Assembly: GCF_037042905.1 (NCBI RefSeq)
Contig: NC_087259.1
Span: 22,447,001 to 22,511,000 of the forward strand
Reading direction: 5' to 3'
From: Lytechinus pictus
Taxonomy: Eukaryota; Echinodermata; Echinoidea; Temnopleuroida; Toxopneustidae
DNA: 64,000 bases
Positions 44,001 to 51,332 of the stretch are shown here, one piece after another. Under the pieces are notes generated by a model. It saw only the letters and a program-made list of their open reading frames with translations, made no database searches and had not been told where the DNA came from. The position numbers and the translations under genes are program-made. The first letter of the stretch is position 1, and each line of letters begins with the position of its first letter.

Positions 44001-45823
44001 TCGTCTTATCTTATTTTTTTGTCAGCCCGAGAACACTCACACCTCAACACTACGCATTGGCTCCCTGTACAACATATAGACTCCAGTTTAGACGGCTACA
44101 CTTGTTTTCAAAGCTCTTAACGGACATTTGCTCTCATACCTGTGTGATCTCATTCATGTAAATGTCGTGGGTGGGGGTTGGACCTTGCTAAGGGACCGGA
44201 CAGTTCAATAAAGAAACCGGGACACCAGATCTAGGGCAGTTTCATTTAATCGGCGTCATAGGAAACATAAAAAAAAACCCAAGGTCAGAAAAAGGTCAAT
44301 CAACTGCTTCAAACTACAGGCTGCCACTACCAGTACAACAGACTGCAACCCACAGACTGCAAACTCCACAGCCACTGCAAGCCCCACAGTAGCTCACTAC
44401 CAGCCACTGCCACCCACTGCCACAGGTAGACCCACTGCCTATTGGACCAGCTGAAGTCCCAATTCTCCCAGCGAAGAAATCTCCAACACACGTTTAAAAC
44501 TTCTCGTGCTCTGCCTACAAACACGTCCGTGCACGTAGATTATCAAATGCCTTCTCCTAATCAAACCACACCCAAAGGGCTATCACACGTGAAACGGTAC
44601 GAGTACGACCTAATTAAAGATGCATATATCAATGCGCTTCAAAAAAAAGTAAATTCGGCAATCTAAGATCTAATACCACTAAAGTAATCCATATCTGAGG
44701 ATGTCCATGCTGCCAAGCGCGCTTTCTTAGCCATTGCCCTAAGAGCATTGAACAGTCACACTTTCCCGCTAACGCCCGCTTGCCAGCATTGGTCTTTCAA
44801 TGTTCTTTAATTTTACATTCACTTGTTTTATTGTAAATTCTTTATATGCAGTGCGCTTTGTACCTTTCCAAGAAAAAACGCTATAAAATATTATTATTAT
44901 TATTATCATCAATTATTATTGTGGGGAATAGAGAATAAATTCTTAAAATAACAACCAACAGATGCTATGTAAAACAAATATCAATTTCCATTGAATATTA
45001 CCTGAACGATGTTGTATTCGGGAGCGATCTCATTGACCACGGTAGCAACAGAAGAAAACATCGGGCCCCACGTCATCAAAACCGGTGGTCCATATGAAAC
45101 GAAGTCATGCAAGCTACGTAGAGCGTTCGCTGGATTCCCCTTTTAATTATAATCATAATTCTAAGTGATTAAATGCATGGTAATATACTGATACATTATT
45201 TATCGACAAAACACCAAACATCATAGTTTGTCCTACTTTCGCTGAGTTTGATAATGATGTCTTGCCTTATGATGCTGAGTGGGTAAAACTAGACTAACTA
45301 GGCTACAAATGATTTGAATTAAGATTCATAATTTAATTACGATGATTTTTTTTAACTTCTATCATATTGTTTGTTAATTGTTAGTTAATAAGGGGTGTTT
45401 TTTATCAACATTAATCGTCATGATCTATCGACACTCTTTACAAACATTTAGTTATATCAAATAGGTGTTTACCCCCTTCCCCCCCCCCCCCCCCCCGCTC
45501 ATATTTCTTACCATTGTCCAATTCCAGCGCATGCGTAGTTCGTAATTATCGAGGATCCCTGGTAATTCGTTGACGTGGTCAATTGCTGTCTGGACGGTAT
45601 GGGGTAAGCTCTCGAAAGCCCAATGACCCTCGATCGGAAAGAAACCACCAACATAGATGGGTGTTTTCGAGATGGACAATGACTCCAATGACGAACTGGG
45701 CATCGATGTCGAGGTTGACATCGTGGTAGAATTGCTCGTTGAGGCTGACGCCATCATGAGTGGGCATGATAATAAGCAAACAAGCAAATACATGTAGATG
45801 GAAATTCCTGATGTGTTTTGCAT
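26401..45823 (-). CDS. GABA-B-type metabotropic receptor subunit, GABBR2-like (17 exons)
   Basis: Exons in transcript order are 45823-45512, 45139-45002, 38742-38575, 37772-37665, 35224-35159, 34464-34267, 33673-33413, 33123-33060, 32243-32160, 31410-31260, 30742-30610, 30110-29997, 29639-29517, 28351-28174, 27524-27361, 27027-26824 and 26478-26401. All boundaries are GT-AG and all phases agree, giving 847 codons plus TAA (human GABBR2 is about 940, with a longer tail). The order is signal peptide, Venus-flytrap domain starting YVGGFFPIEGHWAF, seven TM helices, and a tail with a short coiled coil (QLTDELEK then RQELTALQIEYERL). WIIPGWF, IHAIFKK, FLAWETR and LNDSKYI are typical of GABA-B receptors, class C G-protein-coupled receptors for the inhibitory transmitter GABA. 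Similarity is highest to GABBR2. Ligand and dimer partner cannot be read from sequence. Confidence 0.92.
26824..27027 (-). CDS. GABBR2-like exon 16 (cytosolic tail)
   Basis: 68 codons, phase 0 at both ends, acceptor AAACATAG, donor GTGATT. Ser/Lys-rich (KTEKSSKASSS) linker ending GINQLTDELEK, the first coiled-coil turns. Begins with an unusual LCCCQ cysteine cluster just after TM7, a plausible palmitoylation spot. Confidence 0.82.
27361..27524 (-). CDS. GABBR2-like exon 15 (TM6-TM7)
   Basis: Encodes YIAFSVYTIAVTMAISVPMI and a second helix ending TTVLCLVFVPK, the conserved class C end of TM7. Acceptor TCCCAG then GTAAG; donor GTAAGG. The same protein results if the intron is shifted by 5 nt, because GTAAG occurs at both intron ends. 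Confidence 0.9.
28174..28351 (-). CDS. GABBR2-like exon 14 (ECL2, TM5, ICL3)
   Basis: Acceptor TATTCGTAG. Contains the ECL2 cysteine (VRTCESS), the TM5 helix YGIKGILLMFGIFLAWETRD and LNDS of the third intracellular loop. Donor taken as GATA^GTAAGG, with AAG^GTCTTG as the alternative. Confidence 0.92.
28519..29088. mobile_element. DNA element with 42 bp inverted ends and 9 bp target duplication
   Basis: The left end starts CCGGGGGGCACTTACATTGA and continues CGAGTGAATACCATGCGCGACC. The right end is its inverse (GGTCGCGCATGGTATCCACT and so on, to CCCCCCCGG). AAAGAAACC flanks both sides (28510-28518 and 29089-29097). The interior repeats CGTGTTTAGGGT-like words at about 28682, 28772, 28886 and 29015. 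No transposase. Lies in the intron between exons 13 and 14. A 9 bp duplication fits Mutator-like elements, but the superfamily is unproven. Confidence 0.85.
29517..29639 (-). CDS. GABBR2-like exon 13 (TM4)
   Basis: 41 codons, phase 0 at both ends, acceptor ATTTTGTAG, donor GTAATA. Helix KLILGVCALVLADIIIIMFR, corresponding to the GGMLLIDLCILICW region of GABBR2. Confidence 0.9.
29997..30110 (-). CDS. GABBR2-like exon 12 (TM3 and ICL2)
   Basis: 38 codons, phase 0, acceptor GAACTTAG, donor GTAAGT. Encodes SLSLGALFSKTYRIHAIFKK, the class C TM3/ICL2 signature (FGAMFAKTWRVHAIFKN in vertebrate GABBR2). Confidence 0.93.
30610..30742 (-). CDS. GABBR2-like exon 11 (ICL1, TM2, ECL1)
   Basis: 133 nt, acceptor TTTCCCCAG, donor GTGAGT, ends in phase 0. 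Encodes SSPILNNLIFIGCLMLYIAT and the ECL1 cysteine (VLCH) expected to pair with the ECL2 cysteine in exon 14. Confidence 0.92.
30800..31090. mobile_element. Diverged MITE copy, GGCTTTTGTCGAAAATTGG family
   Basis: Arms GGCTTTTGTCGAAAATTGGT and inverted CAATTTTCGACAAAGACCTA, flanked by TTGTTCATTGTCATC at the right. Related to 37001-37256 and more weakly to 40085-40345, all in introns of the receptor gene. Ends are not sharply defined. Confidence 0.5.
31260..31410 (-). CDS. GABBR2-like exon 10 (stalk and TM1)
   Basis: 151 nt, acceptor CTTGCAG, donor GTCTGT, ends in phase 2. Encodes DGRQPVDG, the stalk, and TM1 VQIVIYSLSGVGIVLSLIFL. A TA-flanked MITE starts 55 bp upstream of its acceptor. Confidence 0.92.
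31465..31660. mobile_element. TA-flanked MITE with ~40 bp inverted ends
   Basis: Left CACTCTTAAAACGTTGGGCA then ACATACTGTCCACACAAC. Right is the inverse, ending TTTTTAAGAGTG. TA lies on both sides (31463-31464, 31661-31662), as in Tc1/mariner-type insertion. The interior carries further AACCAAT/ATTGGTT inversions. 196 bp, non-coding. Confidence 0.85.
32160..32243 (-). CDS. GABBR2-like exon 9 (end of ligand domain)
   Basis: 84 nt, acceptor CCTGACAG, donor GTTGGA, phases 1 in and 1 out. Encodes NVLKIMAYSDKDGMFHSVGN and then RSVTWK, matching the strand before the W.GG.P stalk motif of GABA-B receptors. Too short for an ORF scan and found by phase and homology. Confidence 0.78.
32309..32612. mobile_element. 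MITE-like element, CCGTATTCTGAATTGAGGTT ends
   Basis: Left CGTATTCTGAATTGAGGTTT and AACTTAGACC. The right end is inverted, GGTTTAATTTAAACCTGAGT and TCAGAATACTGG. Contains a poly-A run near 32375. Lies next to exon 9. Confidence 0.6.
33060..33123 (-). CDS. GABBR2-like exon 8 (ligand domain)
   Basis: 64 nt, acceptor TGCTCAG, donor GTAAGA, phase 0 in and 1 out. Encodes DKVEIRSMGIRSSLVYVEQS, aligning with the GQVVFRNGERMGTIKF strand of GABBR2. Its phase bridges exons 7 and 9 exactly, which supports it despite the small size. Confidence 0.78.
33413..33673 (-). CDS. GABBR2-like exon 7 (ligand domain lobe 2 to lobe 1)
   Basis: 87 codons, phase 0 at both ends, acceptor AAATTCAG, donor GTAATA. Contains YAYDNLITMALILN (YAYDGIWVIA in the family) and DDFTYMDKEMAEVFF, ending FIGLT. 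Confidence 0.93.
33890..34110. repeat. CT-rich low-complexity tract
   Basis: (CTT)n/(CCT)n run on the + strand in the intron between exons 6 and 7. It generates Ser/Phe-rich false ORFs. A similar tract lies at 31900-32040. Confidence 0.8.
34267..34464 (-). CDS. GABBR2-like exon 6 (ligand domain lobe 2)
   Basis: 66 codons, phase 0 at both ends, acceptor TTTGTAG, donor GTAAGT. Contains YGSKYVWIIPGWFPDGWWKN, the signature GABA-B block, and the AVPC cysteine. Confidence 0.95.
34779..34971. mobile_element. MITE-like element, GGCCTTTTCACACGG ends
   Basis: Left AGGGCCTTTTCACACGGG, right inverted CCGTGTGAAAGGGCGG. Interior of ATTGTAATGATGATT-type words. No clean target duplication seen. Confidence 0.6.
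35159..35224 (-). CDS. GABBR2-like exon 5
   Basis: 22 codons, phase 0 at both ends, acceptor TCTGGCAG, donor GTATTT. Encodes RIIFAGFLPDQAAIVFCK, matching RIILGQFDQNMAAKVFCC of vertebrate GABBR2 with the second cysteine replaced by Lys. Confidence 0.88.
35700..36015 (+). repeat. 21 bp tandem repeat, left array
   Basis: About a dozen units of ACACGGACCAACACGTCAGC plus one base. The unit length is a multiple of three, so frames translate as 7-residue repeats (NTDQHVS, TRTNTSA). These are artefacts of the repeat, not proteins. Confidence 0.85.
36230..36650 (-). mobile_element. Probable 5'-truncated retroposon (minus strand)
   Basis: On the minus strand the segment ends TTTCAATAAAGTGATATC then (AAATC)n-like CAAATCAAATCAAAA. 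That is a polyadenylation-type signal followed by a short-repeat tail, typical of non-LTR retroposon 3' ends. No coding part is visible and the 5' limit is uncertain. Confidence 0.4.
37001..37256. mobile_element. MITE with ~75 bp imperfect inverted ends
   Basis: Left GGAAACTCTCTACAACGCAT, inner GGCTTTTGTCGAAAGTTG. Right is the inverse, CAACTTTCGACAAAAGCC then GCGTTGTAGAGAGTTTCC. It directly abuts the right end of the 35581-36996 element. Confidence 0.75.
37665..37772 (-). CDS. GABBR2-like exon 4
   Basis: 36 codons, phase 0 at both ends, acceptor TTGTCTTAG, donor GTACAT. Encodes NTKQLTLLLRQIDVTVLATE and a helix ending QLESLK. The family cysteine near this helix (NDPC in GABBR2) is absent. Confidence 0.85.
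37883..38561. mobile_element. Non-autonomous hAT-type element with perfect 8 bp target duplication
   Basis: Begins CAGGGGCGTCGATC and ends GATCGACGCCTCTG. CTATCGAG flanks both sides (37875-37882, 38562-38569). The 8 bp duplication and CAGRGGCG ends are typical of hAT elements. The interior has a (CA)n/(TA)n microsatellite at about 37973-38055, two copies of GCGAGC.CGAAGCGCGAGCTG near 38099 and 38309, and G/C runs near each end. No transposase. Confidence 0.92.
38575..38742 (-). CDS. GABBR2-like exon 3 (ligand domain lobe 1)
   Basis: 56 codons, phase 0 at both ends, acceptor ACCCTACAG, donor GTAAGC. Contains PLTVRISVDEDLLNPVRVAF and MGWSRVAIIFEDTDYF, matching [20 protein letters not shown] and WKRVGTLTQD of GABBR2. 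The hAT insertion's target duplication sits at donor positions +6 to +13. Confidence 0.93.
40832..41075. mobile_element. MITE with AGTCAAATATTGCTGTA ends and G/C runs
   Basis: A G-run is followed by AGTCAAATATATTGCTGTAT and GCGTGACC. The right end is the inverse, GGTCACGCGTGTGTACAGCA and ATATTTGACTG, followed by a C-run. The interior has ACTCGTTTAGGGGGTGTTTGG. A truncated relative is at 60250-60400. Confidence 0.75.
41611..42183. mobile_element. Near-fully palindromic TTAA-flanked element inside the LINE
   Basis: 573 bp whose two halves are inverted copies of each other: AGGAAACCAAAAACCAAGAA at the left, TTCGTTGGTTTTGTTTTCCT at the right, AGACTTTTTAAACGTCCATA inside versus GTGGACGTTTAAAAAGTCTT. 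TTAA lies on both sides (41607-41610, 42184-42187). Removing the element and one TTAA rejoins the LINE endonuclease frame through the YVAAYQPP motif, which shows this is a true insertion. TTAA is the piggyBac-type target. Confidence 0.88.
42858..43050 (+). mobile_element. LINE 3'-end fragment nested in the L2 reverse transcriptase
   Basis: Non-coding segment ending AGAAATAAATAATAAATAA. It separates RT coding halves that otherwise continue (...CIFNL / GDPRQSAYK), so it is a 5'-truncated retroposon insertion. Its sequence is unlike the host LINE. Confidence 0.6.
45002..45139 (-). CDS. GABBR2-like exon 2 (ligand domain lobe 1)
   Basis: 46 codons, phase 0 at both ends, acceptor AATTAAAAG, donor GTAATA. 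Encodes ALRSLHDFVSYGPPVLMTWG then PMFSSVATVVNEIAPEYNIV, aligning without gaps to the [20 protein letters not shown] region of GABBR2 but lacking its cysteine. Confidence 0.9.
45479..45496 (-). repeat. G-run just downstream of exon 1 donor
   Basis: Eighteen consecutive C on + (G on the transcribed strand), starting 15 bp after the exon 1 GT donor and followed by AAGGGGG. G-runs near donors are known intronic splicing signals. Here it may also be simple-repeat noise. Confidence 0.6.
45512..45823 (-). CDS. GABBR2-like exon 1 (signal peptide, start of ligand domain)
   Basis: 104 codons from ATG at 45823-45821 to a GTAAGA donor. The hydrophobic stretch YMYLLVCLLSCPLMMASA is a good signal peptide. 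A Ser/Thr-rich linker precedes KTPIYVGGFFPIEGHWAFES, the family's first strand and helix. An upstream in-frame TTG-AAG reaches no better start, so this ATG was chosen. A 5' UTR exon further right is possible. Confidence 0.88.
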
Positions 45824-47149
45824 CTTCAACAGTGCTGTTTCAGTAGTTCTATATGATTCATAAAAAAATATAAATACAAAAAGGATGAATTATTATCTTT
45901 TTCCAAATATTTTTCCATTTTTTTTACTCCTCTATCAGCTATCTAATTGCGAAAACAAAACGTCATCTAAAAATGAATAAACCTGAAATGACTCTTGAAC
46001 CCAATCTCTCGTAATCCAATTTCTCACCTTATCTTTATATAAATAGAGGTTGAAATAAAATCCATATGATTTGGTACACTCTTTGTTATTAAAAAACCCC
46101 ATAATATAGTAAGTATATCTTTCATGAGTCTCATCCATATGGGACTGAATGTTTTTCCTCAAAAAGCAAAAACGTGAATGTTTTATTCAACTTTCATTTA
46201 AATAGTTTATGCTTGATCAAAAAAAAAAAATGCATCACCACCGTTACATCACTGAATGTGTCATTTCATTAAGATAGCATATTATTCCTGTGCTTACTAT
46301 CATTGCTCTTCTGAATTTTTCCTGAATATACATAATAGGACAAAATTATTTTCCTCTCTTTTCTCAAACATCCTTGGCGTTCCAATTCTGTTCTTCTCAA
46401 TTACACTTCTTCCTATTTTTTCTGCTCAGAATTTCTTTCTGTCATCCTTGATATTGATGCATTTTATTCATACCTGACTTCTTTGATACTTTTTTTCCAT
46501 AGTGCATCACTTTCTCATCCTAATGGGCACTTATTGAAAAGTTGTTCAAAATTTTTCAATAAAGGAAACTGTTCCATATACCCACCATTCTAAAAAAAGG
46601 CATTGAGTGAAGTAGACGAAATTACTCTGCTGAAAGCTAGGAGTTGTGATATAATAATTCTGAGAGACAGGGCGTGACTAATTTTATTACCGTCTCCAAG
46701 GTTTTAGATGCGATCTGACAATGAAGGAATTTTATCAGAAGAGAGACATTATTTGGCGTCTGGTGAATGGAGACGGGAAGTCTAACACTATTTTTCTTTA
46801 TAGAAAAATTATACTTTTTAATGTTTTAAAGTTCTTTGCCCATTTTTCACATTATATTTCATTTAAATTTTTACAGGAGTAGAAAATGACACATACAAAA
46901 ATGCCCGTACATCACATTCACCACACATGTATGAATGTACATCATATCTACAAAATAGTTTAAACAAACTTGCATTTCAGATGTTGATGTTCCTGGCCGT
47001 CCATTGTTGTTGATCGGATCGGCCCTAAACTATATTTCTCACTAAAAAAAGGTTTTCATTTCTCCAAAATATATACCTCTTTTTTTTCACAAAACATCCT
47101 CTCTAATGCTAGAAAACTAATATCACTTAAGGAGATTAATACCTCGCCC
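45824..47149. other. 5' flank of the GABBR2-like gene, no gene seen
   Basis: AT-rich, with no CpG-rich promoter, conserved exon or clear repeat boundary recognised. The promoter, if here, shows no readable signature. Confidence 0.5.
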
Positions 47150-48215
47150 TATGTCGTTACCATGGCAACGCAGTTTTCAACACATTTGGAAAATTAATAT
47201 TGGAAGATTAAAGTTTTTGCAAAATTTCTTTAGCAATGGTAAAAAGCCGAGGAAGTATTTCAAACAGCAATAAGTTTTCCCCGGTTTTGGCAGTTACACG
47301 GTGTTGCCATGGCAACACAATTCCTACCCATTTGGAAAAGGGAATTGCATTTTCTTTTACCCGGAAAGGCGGAAATCAATATTGGTGCAAAATTTCATCA
47401 GCACTGACCACAAACTGGGGAAGTAGTTTAATCCGCAATGAGTTTTGCTGCGATTTTGGCCATTATATGGGGTTACTATAACAACACAATTTCTGACGAA
47501 TGTGAAAAATGTGTCTTGCACATATGTGTGAGCTAAATTTCATGAGCATAGATCTTAAAATGAAGAAATAGTTAAATTCGCAAGTTATTTACAAATGAAT
47601 TATTGTGATATGCCACTACCATAGTAACTCAATTTCCAACACATGGGGAAAAAATGATGTCTTTACCTCAAGACCGATTTGTGTGCAAAATTTCATGAAT
47701 TTTTGTTTGAAACTGAGGAAGTAGTTCAATCCAAAAGATTTTTTATATGATATACCGTTACTATGGCAACATAATTTACGATACATACGAAAAATGTGTC
47801 TCATGCATCTTTACCTCAAGACCAATATGTGTGGCAAATTTCATGACAATTGGTTCAAAAATCTATGAAGTAGTCCGACTCGACCGCAAGATTTGTACCT
47901 AGTTTACGCCTTACGATAATGGTGTTGTTGCAATGGCAACGCGATTTCCGACATGAGCAAAACAATGTGTCTTGCACATCTTTACTTCAAGACCCACGTA
48001 TGAGCCATTTTTTTTGTGAGAATTGAAAGAAACTGAGGAACTAATTCGAACCGCAACATTTTTACCTAATTGTTGCCATGATATAATGTTAACATGGCAA
48101 TACAATTTCTCAAACATGCGAAAAATGCACATCTTTACCCAAGACCTATGTGTGTTCAAAATCCCATGAGAATTGGGTAATACGTGAGGAAGTAGTTCGA
48201 ACCGCATGGCTTGCA
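47150..48215 (+). repeat. Tandem array of a diverged ~145-165 bp repeat (about 7 units)
   Basis: Each unit has (CC)ATGGCAACACAATTTC, ACATG.GAAAAATGTGTCTT, CTCAAGACCNATGTGTG, CAAATTTCATGAGAATTG and GAGGAAGTAGTTCGAACCGC. Unit landmarks fall at about 47163, 47308, 47475, 47622, 47766, 47935 and 48093. The same family is at 20805-21960 (inverse) and 61080-61640. Confidence 0.8.
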
Positions 48216-48767
48216 CCGGACCACCTGCCCAACCGCCGATCGACCATACCCTGATTCCTATATAAATACATATTATACACCTTATAAACTTCGTTTGAAG
48301 GGTATGATGTTAACATTTTAGCCATGATAGTGAAATCGAGAAAGTGCCTCAATTCTTAAACCCCTTTATGATATCATCATCTTCAGAGTTAAAATTATCT
48401 AACGTACTGATCATGAGGCATGGGTGTCAATCCGGGGGGGGGGGGGGGGGGAGATGGGTGATATATCCCCCCCCAAAAAAAAAAAAAACAACAACAACAA
48501 CTCAGGGGGGTGTCGTGTAAAATCATCCCCAAATATTTCGAGGGCACGAAAAAAAAGTATATCTCCAGAAAAAAAAATCGATGAATTTATAAAAATACAT
48601 GAAATCAATAACAATTGACAACACAGAAAAAACAACGAAATTCGTTCCCCAAATCAGTTAATCCTAAGGTGTTTTTTTCTGAAGTTGACAATCCCGTTTT
48701 GAAAACAGTTAACACTCTCATCTGAATGTGATAAGTGAACTTGCCGATATAGGGTCATTTCGGGTGA

Positions 48768-49275
48768 CATTCGTAATTCCGAAGGTTCGTTATTCTGAAG
48801 GTTCCTCACTCCGAAGGTTCGTTAATCCGAAAACAAAATAAGGTTCATTATTCTGAAGGTTCGTTAGTCCGAAAACGCAAACAGATTCGTAATTTCGAAG
48901 GTTCGTTAGTCCGAAAACGAGATAAGGTTTGTTAATCCGAAGGTTCATTAGTCCGAAAATGAAAAAAAGGTTCGTTTTTCCGCAAATGAAATAAATTCAT
49001 TTTAGTAACAAAAATATGTTCTTTATTCCGAAGGTTCGTTAGTCCGAAAACGCAATAAGATTCGTAATTCCGAAGGTTCGTTAATCCGAAACCAAAATAA
49101 GGTTCTTTATTCCGAAGGTCCGTTAGACCGAAAACGCAATAAGATTTGTAATTGCGAAGGTTCGTTAATCCGAAAACCCAATAATATTCGTAATTGCGAA
49201 GGTACGTTAGTCCGAAAACGAAATAAGGCTCGTTAATCCGAAGGTTCGTTCGTCCGAAATGAAAAAAGGGTTCGT
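48768..49275 (+). repeat. 42 bp tandem array, left arm
   Basis: About 12 units built from GGTTCGTTA.TCCGAAAACG and AAATAAGGTTCGTTATTCCG. Nearly every word is a partial TTCG...CGAA palindrome. Begins GTGACATTCGTAATTCCGAA, mirrored by the outer end of the right arm. Confidence 0.88.
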
Positions 49276-50585
49276 TTTTCCGAAAATGAAAGCAATTAAT
49301 TTTTGTAACAAAAACGGTTTTGTTATTGAAAAATAACAGGATATTATGCTGTAATGATTTCAACGGAGGATTATACATGTGTATGTTGTGGTCAAAGCAG
49401 ATATTGCATCAAAAATTGGCGCTTGGATCAAACATCTTAACGTCGATTTTTTTCTGAACAATTGCGGCCTGATCGAACGAATGGATTAAGAATATTGGGG
49501 ACTGTGTGTCAAGATAAGGGGATTTTTATAGGTTCTGCTGCTTTTTTCAAAAGGAAAAATGCCCTTTTTTCAAAATGAAGTGTGCCCTTTTTTCGAAATT
49601 AAATGCTCTTTTTGAAATACAACACAATACATTTCAGGTTAGAAATTCACGTGTTTTTTTGCTCGCACTTCGCGCTCGCTTCAGTTATTATGTAATAAAG
49701 AACTCACCCTTTTTCTGGTTAGAATGTCTAGATTTCTGATTGGAATTTCGTGAATTTTCAGCTCGTGCTTCGTGCTCGCGTTAATAATTGGTTAAATAAA
49801 CTTCTTTTTCATGAAAACGAGAACTGCTCGAATGTTTAATTTTCATTTCTTATTGAAATGTCCAAAAGTTTGAGCTTGTGATTAGCGCTCGCAACACCTC
49901 GCGCGGGATGCCCTTTTAATAGTATAGCCTAATTAGCCCAATAATTGACATAAAAGCGAGTTTATAACTTCAGATTTTAATTTTTTTCCAACCGCGGTGA
50001 AAGCCTAAATATATAATAACAATCATAAATCACTTCAAAAAGGCTTTGCCCAACTTAATTACTACAAAACACACAACGACATCACTTGTGGTGAAAATAT
50101 CAACAAAAGGCCCATTTTGACATATGAAGAGCTCAATTGCAAAAGGAGTTAGATCCATTTTTTATCAAATTTTATTTTCTTTGTCTCAATGTATAGATTT
50201 TTTGTCGCTCTTATGATACCATTAAAACGCAAAATGGCAAAGAAAAATTATTATCATTTTTTTTTTCAAAATGGGTTAGATCCATTTCAGTTTGTTTGCA
50301 TAAGGTGTTAGATCCACAAAGGTAATTTTTGAAAGAAAATATAACCAAATATAAAGCCAGGTAGATTTCTTTTTATACCAAATTTTATTTTCACATGGTA
50401 GGGTAGTTTGTCATGACAATTTGGTTTGGCATAAGAATATTGCAATATGGGAGAATAAAAAAAAAATCTCGGAATGGTCTCATTTTAGAGTAGATCTAAC
50501 CCCTCATGCTAACAAACTCTTCATAATATAAGTGCCCCTTTTTGGCTTTGCCCCCCCCCCCCCAAATGAAAAATATGTTCCGCCG

Positions 50586-50702
50586 CGCCCCTGCCTTCCC
50601 ATCCTCATAATAATTGAAAATGAAACGGTGTTTCTACCCCCCCCCCCTCCACCACGCTTGCCCTTCCGGTTTCCCGGCTTCGCCACAGATTATTTCATAT
50701 TT
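50586..50702. other. hAT-type terminus remnant with C-runs
   Basis: CCGCCGCGCCCCTG following a C-run and AAATGAAAAATATG is, inverted, a CAGGGGCGCGG start typical of hAT MITE ends. No partner end was found, so it looks like a truncated nested copy. Confidence 0.4.
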
Positions 50703-51332
50703 TCTGATTAACGAACCTTCGGAATAACGAACCTTATTTCGTTTTCGGACTAAACAACCTTCGGAATGACGAACCCTATTTCGTTTTCGGACTAACGAAC
50801 CTTCGGAATGACGAACCCTATTTCGTTTTCGGACTAACGAACCTTCGGAATGACGAACCCTATTTTGCTTTCGGATTAACGAACCTTATTTCGTTTTCGG
50901 ATTAACGAACCTTCGGAACAACGAACCTTATTTCGTTTTCGGATTAACGAAACTTCGGAACAACGAACCTTATTTCGTTTTCGGATTATCGAACCTTCGG
51001 AACAACGAACCTCATTTCGTTTTTGGACTAAACAACCTTCGGAATAACGAACCTTATTTCGTTTTCGGACTAACGAACCTTCGGAATGACGAACCCTATT
51101 TTGCTTTCGGATTAAAGAACCTTCGGAATGACAAACCCTTATTTATTTTCGGACTAACGAACCTTTGGAATGACGAACCCTATTTTGTTTTCGGATTAAA
51201 GAACTTCGGAATAACGCCGCAAATGTTCGGATTAACGAAACCTTTTTCTTTTTTGGATTAACGAACATCGAGGTATACGCAATTTACGTGTTCTGGAATT
51301 ACGAACCTTCGGAATTACGAAGTGTAACCGGT
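50703..51332 (-). repeat. 42 bp tandem array, right arm (inverted)
   Basis: About 15 units of TATTTCGTTTTCGGACTAAC and GAACCTTCGGAATGACGAACCC, the reverse complement of the left arm unit. Ends TTCGGAATTACGAAGTGTAA. Together with the left arm it could form a very large cruciform. Confidence 0.88.

Larger units (their letters stand above)
41170..44920 (+). mobile_element. Decayed L2/CR1-type LINE (endonuclease and reverse transcriptase remnants)
   Basis: Broken frames encode an AP-endonuclease (ICHWNASSLR, GRGGGVCVLFR, VAAYQPP, LILVGDINV), then reverse transcriptase (LRNYRPISI near 42752, QSAYK near 43070, a GVPQ-like turn near 43335, YADDIQLF near 43437, HTSTLRI near 44037). It ends in a GCTATAAAATATTATTATTA tail near 44880. 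It has stops, frameshifts, and insertions at 41611-42183, about 42332-42375 and 42858-43050. 44180-44680 is poorly aligned. Inactive. Confidence 0.82.
38743..45001 (-). other. 6.3 kb intron 2 of the GABBR2-like gene
   Basis: Holds AT-rich DNA to about 40085, a diverged MITE (40085-40345), a GGGG-ended element (40832-41075) and a decayed L2-like LINE (41170-44920, opposite strand to the gene) with nested insertions. No missing exon is implied by the phase. Confidence 0.8.

Noticed and set aside
45824..45829. Start of receptor exon 1 two codons upstream (TTG-AAG)
   Set aside because: TTG is an unlikely start in an animal gene. The ATG at 45821-45823 directly precedes a good signal peptide.
48932..49378. 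Minus-strand ORF with repeated FGLTNLRN residues
   Set aside because: It is the translation of the 42 bp array, which is one arm of an inverted-repeat structure.
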